This document shows, in pieces, positions 1 to 5,584 of a DNA stretch of 8,450 nt; position 1 is the first letter of the stretch, and every line of letters starts with the position of its first letter. The stretch comes from Anaerolineae bacterium (GTDB lineage Bacteria; Chloroflexota; Anaerolineae; Anaerolineales; Villigracilaceae). The stretch is taken from the NCBI GenBank assembly GCA_003158885.1, contig PMLN01000209.1, positions 2,380 to 10,829 on the forward strand, read 5' to 3'. Position numbers and translations under genes: made by a program. The notes beneath the pieces were generated by a model. The model searched no databases. It saw nothing but the letters and a program-made list of their open reading frames with translations, and was not told the origin of the DNA.

Positions 1-80
1 GGCTGATCCTGTTTCAAAACGATCAAGACGGTCATGCCAGGTTTGATGGCTGAACGCGTTTGCCCATTTATGGGGTTCAT
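1..80 (-). CDS. ywbE: YwbE-family protein, N-terminal part (runs off the left edge)
   Basis: The minus strand from the ATG at 80-78 reads 26 codons and leaves the window. The product begins MNPINGQTRS, then KPGM, then VLIVLKQDQ, and the next codon begins CC, so it encodes proline. This matches my memory of the start of the small YwbE/DUF2196 proteins (about 60-70 residues; GQxRxxIKPG, then DIVLKQDQxTGKLTRG). The family has no firmly established biochemical role. Its ATG overlaps the stop of the DinB-like gene as ATGA, so the two are very likely one transcript with coupled translation. No strong Shine-Dalgarno precedes this ATG, only a GAG about 14 nt upstream, which fits coupling. The assignment rests on about 26 residues, and the rest of the gene is outside the window. 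Confidence 0.72.
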   Translation of the reverse strand, partial: MNPINGQTRSAIKPGMTVLIVLKQDQ

Positions 81-580
81 GATTTTTGAGTCTCGATCAA
101 ATAAACGGTGAAATCCAAATTACCGGGGGATGAACCGTAATCGGTGAGGAGTGCGGCGGCTTCACTGCGATGCTGCGTCCCGTGATTGACCACATGCCAC
201 AGGCACTGCCAAAGGATGCGGTTGCGCGGTTCGCCTTTTTCATTGGTGTAATGCTTGTGACTGGTCATATCTTCATCGCGGAGCGTGGCAAGATAGGTGC
301 GGAATTCCTGTTCTTCTTTCTTCCAGCGTGTTTGGATGGCGGCGAGCGTTGGAAACTCGGTTTCCTTCAAATCCGGCGCGGACCAGTTATTCTCTTTGAA
401 AAACATTCGCCAGCCGAATTCTGCATCCATAATGTGGACCAGCGTGCCGCGCAATCCGCTGAATGGGAAATTGGCAGGTGCGAGGAATTGTTCCCCGGTT
501 ACTTTTTCGCTCGCTGAAAGAATGCGCTTGTTGGCCCAATAGTTGTAATCGTAAATAGTGAGGATATCTTGAATGTTCAT
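77..580 (-). CDS. DinB-family (DUF664/YfiT-like) putative metal-binding protein
   Basis: The product has 167 residues, the usual length for the DinB/YfiT four-helix-bundle superfamily. The opening DYNYWANKRIL at 11-21 is the typical first helix. The three expected metal ligands are visible: H49 in the LVHIMDAE helix, and H133 and H137 in NHGTQHRSE near the C-terminal helix. Family members bind Ni2+, Zn2+ or other divalent metals. Some act as thiol (bacillithiol or mycothiol) transferases, but most are uncharacterised, so no substrate can be assigned. No signal peptide or membrane segment is seen, so it should be cytosolic. The start is supported by AAAGGAG about 8 nt before the ATG. The gene shares an ATGA overlap with the downstream YwbE-like gene. 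Despite the family name, it is unrelated to DNA polymerase IV. Confidence 0.9.
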   Translation of the reverse strand: MNIQDILTIYDYNYWANKRILSASEKVTGEQFLAPANFPFSGLRGTLVHIMDAEFGWRMFFKENNWSAPDLKETEFPTLAAIQTRWKKEEQEFRTYLATLRDEDMTSHKHYTNEKGEPRNRILWQCLWHVVNHGTQHRSEAAALLTDYGSSPGNLDFTVYLIETQKS

Positions 581-630
581 GGTGAGTCTCCTTTCAAGCC
601 TTTGTTCAAGCAGTGTGGTGCATCTAAATT

Positions 631-663
631 ATTTATCTTGATGTCTGCCAAACCAAGATAAAT
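631..663. promoter_or_regulatory. 10-bp inverted repeat upstream of the DinB-like gene
   Basis: ATTTATCTTG at 631-640 and CAAGATAAAT at 654-663 form a perfect 10-bp inverted repeat with a 13-nt spacer. It lies 51-83 bp before the DinB-like ATG. On the minus strand one arm overlaps a plausible AATAAT -10 element, with a weak TTGGTT 17 nt upstream. It could be an operator or a leader-RNA hairpin, and the sequence alone does not decide. A second, smaller hairpin (TGGCA, 6-nt loop, TGCCA) lies at 677-692 without a T tract, so no convincing terminator for the preceding aminotransferase gene was found in 581-747. Confidence 0.4.
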
Positions 664-747
664 CTCGTTCCTTAGTTGGCATTTTTCTGCCATATATGTC
701 TTTATAAATAACTTTTACTTTCAATGGAATTAATGCTTATAGCCTCG

Positions 748-2148
748 CTATTTTAACAGCCCTCTTGTAAAACCCAAAAATGCCTGCACATCGTTGAAGT
801 TCGTCACCATGCCCACGGAGATTCTCACCGCGCCGGTGGACTTGCCGTCGAAACAAAGACGGAAATCGTCAAGGGTTACGCGTTCCTGGTGGCCCGGACC
901 GTTGAAACACACATCCAATTCTACGCGCGAGAGTCCAAGTGCAACTTCACCTGCGCCGGGATTGCAGAAGCAACCGGTGCGCAGGGAGATGTTGACTTTA
1001 TTCGCTTCGCTTTCAATATAACGATGATCAATGGCATTGCCATCTTTGTCGTAGAAGTTGGCGGTCACGGTGCCGCCGCGCGCTTCGGTTGTGGTTGGCC
1101 CATATAAGCGCGCCAACGGTTCACCGGTACTATGTTTCATTTGAGTCAAGTTGTCCAATAACCACCCAGTGAGACACATCACGCGCTCGTGAATCACGCC
1201 ATAACCGATGGATTCGATATGCTTCAACCCGATCTCCACCGCGGGGATATTTAAATAGTCAGGTGTGCCGTCCTCGAAGGCGGTATGACCATCAGCCATA
1301 TAAAATTTATCGCCCTGCACGGAAACAACGGTGATCGTCCCGCCTGCGAACCATGGACGATGGAGTTTTCCCAATACCTGCTTGCGGACGATCAACGCAC
1401 CAACACCGGTCGGATAACCAAACATCTTGTAAAAAGAAAGCGGCACGAAATCGGGCTTGATCTGGCCCAAGTCGAGATAATTGGTCGGGGCAAACGCCGC
1501 AACATCGAGCAGAACATCCCAGCCTGCGGCGTGCGCTTTCTCGATCCATTCGAGCGGGTGCTGGACTCCGGAAAAGTTCGACTGAGCCGGATAAGCAAAT
1601 AGATTGTGCGCGTTCTTTTGTCCGCGCGCAAAATAATCCTCGAGCGAGGCTGAGTCGACGCGCATGTTTGGCAGGGCAACCGGAATATAGGTCACCTCTG
1701 CGCCGCGGGCATGAGCGAACTCGCGTATGCCATTGACTGAGTTATGGTTATCGAACGTCAACAGGTAATGCCCGCCTTTTGCGAACGGGTACGACTCGCC
1801 GACCAGTTTCAAGGCTCCGCTGGTGTTCGCTGTGAAGATCACATCATATTCATCGGGGTCGGCGTTGAAGAATTTAAGTACATATTCGCGTGCGTGTTCG
1901 AGCAGTTGTGTGGCAGCCAGTGAAGTCGGATTGGATGAATGCGGGTTTCCGAAAACATGCTCGCTCAATAATTTATGGTGACGCTGGACCTGGGTCTCGG
2001 CGTACAATCCTCCCCCCGTATAATCGAGGTAAACGTGCTCGCCGACATCCAGACGGGCATATTCCGTGGCGCGCAAATCGTCGAGAATATGTGTGGTTGG
2101 ATAGGACGGATAGGAGCGAAGAAAAGTAATGAATTCGGGGTTGTTCAT
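748..2148 (-). CDS. Class V aminotransferase / molybdenum cofactor sulfurase-like PLP enzyme
   Basis: The product has 466 residues and is a fold-type I PLP protein of the NifS/class V family, most like the N-terminal domain of eukaryotic Moco sulfurase (ABA3/MOCOS). Visible landmarks in order: LDYTGGGLY at 41-49; NPHSSNP at 68-74; FTANTSGALKLVGE at 105-118; NHNSVNGIRE at 134-143 with H135 as the expected PLP-stacking histidine; YPAQSNFSG at 186-194; D215 in the LLD motif; and SFYKMFGYPTGVGALIVR at 238-255 with K241 as the Schiff-base lysine. FEDGTPDYLNI at 291-301 and RTGCFCNPGA at 390-399 follow, where C393 or C395 would be the persulfide-forming cysteine. Such enzymes take sulfur from L-cysteine and, in Moco sulfurases, pass it to the cofactor of xanthine-dehydrogenase-type enzymes. 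The C-terminal MOSC domain of the eukaryotic enzyme is absent, and no molybdoenzyme lies nearby, so the acceptor is unknown. The start is preceded by a modest AAGG and is consistent with the TATAAT box upstream. Confidence 0.88.
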   Translation of the reverse strand: MNNPEFITFLRSYPSYPTTHILDDLRATEYARLDVGEHVYLDYTGGGLYAETQVQRHHKLLSEHVFGNPHSSNPTSLAATQLLEHAREYVLKFFNADPDEYDVIFTANTSGALKLVGESYPFAKGGHYLLTFDNHNSVNGIREFAHARGAEVTYIPVALPNMRVDSASLEDYFARGQKNAHNLFAYPAQSNFSGVQHPLEWIEKAHAAGWDVLLDVAAFAPTNYLDLGQIKPDFVPLSFYKMFGYPTGVGALIVRKQVLGKLHRPWFAGGTITVVSVQGDKFYMADGHTAFEDGTPDYLNIPAVEIGLKHIESIGYGVIHERVMCLTGWLLDNLTQMKHSTGEPLARLYGPTTTEARGGTVTANFYDKDGNAIDHRYIESEANKVNISLRTGCFCNPGAGEVALGLSRVELDVCFNGPGHQERVTLDDFRLCFDGKSTGAVRISVGMVTNFNDVQAFLGFTRGLLK

Positions 2149-2177
2149 AAAGGCTGCCTTGGTCTATGATAATGCGA

Positions 2178-2183
2178 ATTATA
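2178..2183 (-). promoter_or_regulatory. Promoter -10 box of the aminotransferase gene
   Basis: The minus strand reads a perfect TATAAT at 2183-2178, placing transcription start near 2171 and giving a leader of roughly 23 nt before the ATG at 2148. At 16-18 nt spacing no TTGACA-like -35 is present (GCGAAG or neighbours). The -35 position is instead occupied by the centre of the inverted repeat at 2193-2220, which may mean that the promoter depends on a bound regulator. Confidence 0.55.
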
Positions 2184-2192
2184 AACTCACTC

Positions 2193-2220
2193 TTCCCAAA
2201 CTTCGCGCCGACTTTGGGAA
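2193..2220. promoter_or_regulatory. Perfect 8-bp inverted repeat in the divergent intergenic region (candidate operator)
   Basis: TTCCCAAA at 2193-2200 and TTTGGGAA at 2213-2220 are perfect inverted copies with a 12-nt spacer, 20 bp (about two helical turns) centre to centre. The centre at about 2206 falls over the -35 region of the aminotransferase promoter. It also lies about 54 bp upstream of the presumed transcription start of the antiporter gene. The spacing suits a dimeric regulator acting on one or both divergent genes. No regulator gene adjoins it, so the binding protein is unknown. Confidence 0.5.
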
Positions 2221-2247
2221 CTCCTGCATCAGGTGGTCATCATCGTT

Positions 2248-2253
2248 TATACT
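2248..2253 (+). promoter_or_regulatory. Promoter -10 box of the antiporter gene, implying a leaderless start
   Basis: TATACT at 2248-2253 lies 7 nt before the ATG at 2261, so transcription should start at or next to the first base of the ATG. No purine-rich Shine-Dalgarno is present in the 20 nt before the ATG, in agreement with a leaderless mRNA. The -35 position near 2225-2230 shows no clear match to TTGACA. Confidence 0.5.
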
Positions 2254-2260
2254 TTGCGTC

Positions 2261-3490
2261 ATGGAACTTACCATTGCCAGCATTGAAATTCTGCTTTTGA
2301 TCGCGGCGCTGGTGGGCATGGTTGCGCGGCGATTTAGGATTCCGTACACGGTCGGTCTTGTGCTGACCGGCATTGTACTGGCTCTTTTATCCTTCAGATC
2401 CACAATCAACCTGACGACCGATTTGATCTTTGCTGTTTTGCTTCCGCCGTTGATCTTTGAAGCGACGCTGTTTATTCGCTGGAAGGAGTTAATTCATAAC
2501 CTGCCTGTGATTCTGGTCTTTGCCACCCTCGGCGTAATCCTTTCGGCGGCGTTGACGGGGGTGGGGATGCATTATCTTTCCGGATGGGCGTGGCAGAGCG
2601 CGGCGTTGTTTGGAATTCTGATCGCGGCCACCGACCCGGTGTCCGTTATCGCTACATTCAAGAAAGCGGGCGTGCCTGGACGCCTGCGTTTGCTGGTCGA
2701 AGCGGAAAGCCTGTTCAATGATGCAACCGCGGCTGTAGGTTTTGGCGTGATGCTGGTGCTTATTAATGGACAGGCTGTCAGCATGTGGAATGTGGCTGGC
2801 GAAACTTTATGGACAGTCATCGGTGGTCTCTTGGTGGGTGTGCTGGTGGCGGGATTCATTCTGCTCCTGACGCATAACACCAGCGATCATCTGATTGAAC
2901 TTGCGCTTAGCACCGTGGCGGCATACGGATCGTTCCTGCTCGCGGAACAGTTTCATGCCTCCGGCGTCCTTTCCACGTTGACCGCCGGGATCTTGATCGG
3001 TAACTTTGGCCTCCCCATTTCCTATTCCGATAAGGGGCGCTCCTCGCTGGTGGACTTCTGGGAGTTCGCCGCGTTCATTTCCAACTCGCTGATCTTTTTG
3101 TTGATTGGTTTGCGTGAGGCGAAGGAAAATTATACTAACGCATGGTGGCCTGTCATCGTTGCAATTCTGGTTGTGACGCTAGCCCGCGCCGCCGCAATCT
3201 ATCCATTGAGTCTTTTGTTTGAAAGATCGAAACTAAAGATTGAACGAAATCATCAACATATTTTATTTTGGGGCGGACTGCGCGGTGCGCTGGCTCTTGC
3301 ACTGGTGCTTGGTCTGCCGCCTGAGATTCCAGGACGTGCCGAAATTGTCATCGCTGCGTTTGGCGTGGTGATTTTTTCCATTTTTGTGCAAGGACTTACA
3401 ATGAACCCGCTGTTAAGATGGCTAAAAGAATTGCCAAAGCGTGAAGATCGTATTAAAGGTGTGAAAAGAGAAAATGTTGACGAAAGCTAA
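2261..3490 (+). CDS. CPA1-family Na+/H+ antiporter (NhaP/NHE-like)
   Basis: The product has 409 residues and about a dozen hydrophobic segments, from MELTIASIEILLLIAAL to FSIFVQGLTMNPLL. It is an inner-membrane cation/proton antiporter that would exchange cytoplasmic Na+ or K+ for external H+ in pH and salt homeostasis. Family motifs: LLPPLIFEATL at 60-70; ATDPVSV at 123-129 with D125; EAESLFNDATAA at 147-158 with N153-D154, the ND pair of electroneutral CPA1 exchangers; and FWGGLRGALALAL at 336-348 with R341. The C-terminal tail is short, charged and cytoplasmic (about 385-409), with no RCK or cyclic-nucleotide domain. The frame stays open upstream to an ATG at 2129, but that part lies antisense to the aminotransferase gene and has no antiporter-like sequence. 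The start at 2261 was therefore chosen, as it begins directly with the first membrane helix and follows a -10 box. The actual ion cannot be read from sequence. Confidence 0.9.
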   Translation: MELTIASIEILLLIAALVGMVARRFRIPYTVGLVLTGIVLALLSFRSTINLTTDLIFAVLLPPLIFEATLFIRWKELIHNLPVILVFATLGVILSAALTGVGMHYLSGWAWQSAALFGILIAATDPVSVIATFKKAGVPGRLRLLVEAESLFNDATAAVGFGVMLVLINGQAVSMWNVAGETLWTVIGGLLVGVLVAGFILLLTHNTSDHLIELALSTVAAYGSFLLAEQFHASGVLSTLTAGILIGNFGLPISYSDKGRSSLVDFWEFAAFISNSLIFLLIGLREAKENYTNAWWPVIVAILVVTLARAAAIYPLSLLFERSKLKIERNHQHILFWGGLRGALALALVLGLPPEIPGRAEIVIAAFGVVIFSIFVQGLTMNPLLRWLKELPKREDRIKGVKRENVDES

Positions 3491-3505
3491 GTTGAAATGT
3501 TAAAG

Positions 3506-3545
3506 AAAGTCCTCGTCGAGATTCGACGAGGACTTTTACGTTTTT
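3506..3545 (+). terminator. Strong intrinsic terminator, probably bidirectional
   Basis: AAAGTCCTCGTCGA at 3506-3519 pairs perfectly with TCGACGAGGACTTT at 3523-3536, giving a 14-bp stem with a 3-nt loop. The plus strand continues with T-rich sequence (TTTTACGTTTTT). It lies 16 nt after the antiporter stop and 21 nt beyond the end of the convergent exporter gene. Read on the minus strand, the stem is followed by CTTTCTTTAAC, a weaker U-rich tail, so it can serve both transcripts. Confidence 0.88.
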
Positions 3546-3556
3546 CGTTTTACTTT

Positions 3557-5581
3557 TTACTTTGCGGCAAACACGGCTTCTTTGACTTCTTCCTGTTTCT
3601 TGAACTGGCTCATATACAGGTTGTAATAGAAACCTTGTTTCGCCATCAATTCACTGTGTTTGCCGCGTTCGATGATTTCACCATGATCGATCACCAGGAT
3701 CATATCGGCATTGACGATGGTGGAAAGACGGTGCGCGATCACGATGGACGTACGGCCTTTGAGAAGAATATCGAAGGCCTTCTGGATAAGACGTTCGGTG
3801 CGCGTGTCCACGGAGGAAGTCGCTTCGTCGAGGATCAGGATGCGGGGGTCCGCCAAAGCGGCGCGCGCGATCGAGAGCAGTTGCCGCTGTCCCTGGGATA
3901 GACCCGAGCCTCGTTCGCCTAAAACAGTCTGATACTTTTCTGGCAGGCGTTCGATGAATGTATCGGCGCGTGCCAGTTTGATGGCGGCCATGACTTCATC
4001 GTCCGTCGCACCCGGTTTGCCGAAGCGCACGTTTTCCATCACGGTCGTGCTGAATAGGAATGTATCCTGCAAGACGATGCCGATTTGTTTGCGGACGGAC
4101 TCGGCAGTCACATCGCGTACGTCTACACCGTCGATTTTGATCGAGCCGTGTGTCACATCGTAGAAGCGCGGCAATAGATTGATAATGGTGGTCTTGCCCG
4201 CACCGGTTGGACCAACGATGGCGATGGTCTGTCCAGGTTCGGCAGTGAAGGTGACATTCTTTAATACAGGTACGCCGTCTTCGTATTCATGCGAGACTTC
4301 ATTGAACTCAACTTTGCCCTTGATCTCGGTCATGGCTTTTGCGCCGGGCTTGTCTGTTACTGCGGGTACTTCATCCAGCAGGCCGAAAATGCGCTCGGCA
4401 CCCGCGATGGCGTTTTGTATGTTGCCCCATAAAACCGCGATTTGTTGAATGGGTTGATTGAAGCGTTGAACGTAAGCCAGGAAGGTTATGATCAAACCGA
4501 AGGTCACCGTTGTGCCCAGCAAGGTTTGACCTTTGAGCATATACCAGCCGCCCACACCGGTGACGATGGCAAGGGCTACATAACCGAGCGCTTCCAGGGT
4601 CGGTGAAAGCGCAGCGGTGAACGATACCGCGCGTACATTGGCGTCGCGGTTGGCGGCGTTGACTCCCTTGAAGTTTTCGATGTTCTCATCCGCGCGGTTG
4701 AAAGCCTGCACCTCGCGCACCGCCGCGATGCTTTCCTGTAATTCGGCGTTGACGTTGCCGATCTCCTTGCGGGTTTTGCGGTAAGCTTTGCGCGCCTGGT
4801 CGGAGAAGTAAATCGTCGCAATGAACATGATCGGCGAAACGGCCAGCGAGAGCAAGGCGAACGGCAGGTTGCTGGTAAACATATTGTAAGCAACCCAAAC
4901 CAAAAGCAGGATGCCGCTAAAGACATTGACCAGGGCAAATGAAATCGCCTGTTCAATCGCGGAGGTATCGTTGGTGATGCGGCTCATCAAGTCGCCGGCT
5001 TCGTTAACTGAATAAAAACTGAGCGAGAGCTGGTGTAGTCGCTCGAACACATCCACACGCAGGGCACGCAGAACGTGCTGACCCGACCACGACATGGTGA
5101 AGAAAGTCAAACCGGTGAGCAGTGAGCCGATGAGGAATAGCGCGATCACGATCAGGATCAATCGGATCAAACCCGCCACGCGATCGGTATTCTGCATAGT
5201 GGTCAAAGCCGGTGAGATGAATCCACCGATGCGATAAGCGCTGGCAACGATCCATTTCGTGCCGCTGAGCTTGGCAGGGTCTGACACAATCCAGCAGCTT
5301 TCTGCTGATGCTTGGGCCTGAGAGCTGAGTGATGTTGAGAAGGAGCCGAAACTGCTGTTCGCGCCAAGCGGTACGAGGAAACAGTCCGTAGCCTGACCGG
5401 TCAGTTCAGGAACCGTGACCTGTGTCCACGTTGAAATGGTCACGAATAGGATCGCAAGAAACGCGGCGAATCCGAATCTTCCAAAGTAGCCGACCAGCCG
5501 CATGAGCGTTTCGCTCAATTTGCGCGGCTTGAGGGTTTCCTGATTAAGCATGTTGCCGAAACGGCCGGGACCACCCATCAT
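3557..5581 (-). CDS. ABC exporter subunit with canonical catalytic site (BmrD/TM288-like half)
   Basis: The product is a 674-residue half-transporter: a six-helix exporter membrane domain (about 30-400) followed by an ATPase domain (about 423-660). ATPase motifs are Walker A GPTGAGKTT at 457-465 (K463), Q-loop Q505, signature LSQGQ at 561-565, Walker B ILILDEAT at 581-588 with catalytic E586, D-loop SSVD at 589-592 and switch H617. Only the signature deviates from LSGGQ. In heterodimeric type IV exporters this pattern marks the subunit that supplies the working Walker B but an impaired signature. The loop between TM1 and TM2 is unusually long (about 59-135), Ser-rich, and contains C67 and C96. 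Translation starts 3 nt after the upstream subunit's stop, from a GGAGGAG lying inside that gene's 3' end, so expression is coupled. The likely role is export of drugs or lipophilic compounds; the substrate is unknown. Confidence 0.93.
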   Translation of the reverse strand: MMGGPGRFGNMLNQETLKPRKLSETLMRLVGYFGRFGFAAFLAILFVTISTWTQVTVPELTGQATDCFLVPLGANSSFGSFSTSLSSQAQASAESCWIVSDPAKLSGTKWIVASAYRIGGFISPALTTMQNTDRVAGLIRLILIVIALFLIGSLLTGLTFFTMSWSGQHVLRALRVDVFERLHQLSLSFYSVNEAGDLMSRITNDTSAIEQAISFALVNVFSGILLLVWVAYNMFTSNLPFALLSLAVSPIMFIATIYFSDQARKAYRKTRKEIGNVNAELQESIAAVREVQAFNRADENIENFKGVNAANRDANVRAVSFTAALSPTLEALGYVALAIVTGVGGWYMLKGQTLLGTTVTFGLIITFLAYVQRFNQPIQQIAVLWGNIQNAIAGAERIFGLLDEVPAVTDKPGAKAMTEIKGKVEFNEVSHEYEDGVPVLKNVTFTAEPGQTIAIVGPTGAGKTTIINLLPRFYDVTHGSIKIDGVDVRDVTAESVRKQIGIVLQDTFLFSTTVMENVRFGKPGATDDEVMAAIKLARADTFIERLPEKYQTVLGERGSGLSQGQRQLLSIARAALADPRILILDEATSSVDTRTERLIQKAFDILLKGRTSIVIAHRLSTIVNADMILVIDHGEIIERGKHSELMAKQGFYYNLYMSQFKKQEEVKEAVFAAK

Positions 5582-5584
5582 AGG

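Noticed and set aside
677..692. Small hairpin TGGCA-N6-TGCCA as terminator of the aminotransferase gene
   Set aside because: The stem is only 5 bp and no U-rich run follows it on the minus strand.
2129..2260. 44-residue N-terminal extension of the antiporter from an upstream in-frame ATG
   Set aside because: It overlaps the aminotransferase start and promoter on the other strand, has no antiporter-like or signal sequence, and lies before the -10 box. The ATG at 2261 begins directly at the first membrane helix.
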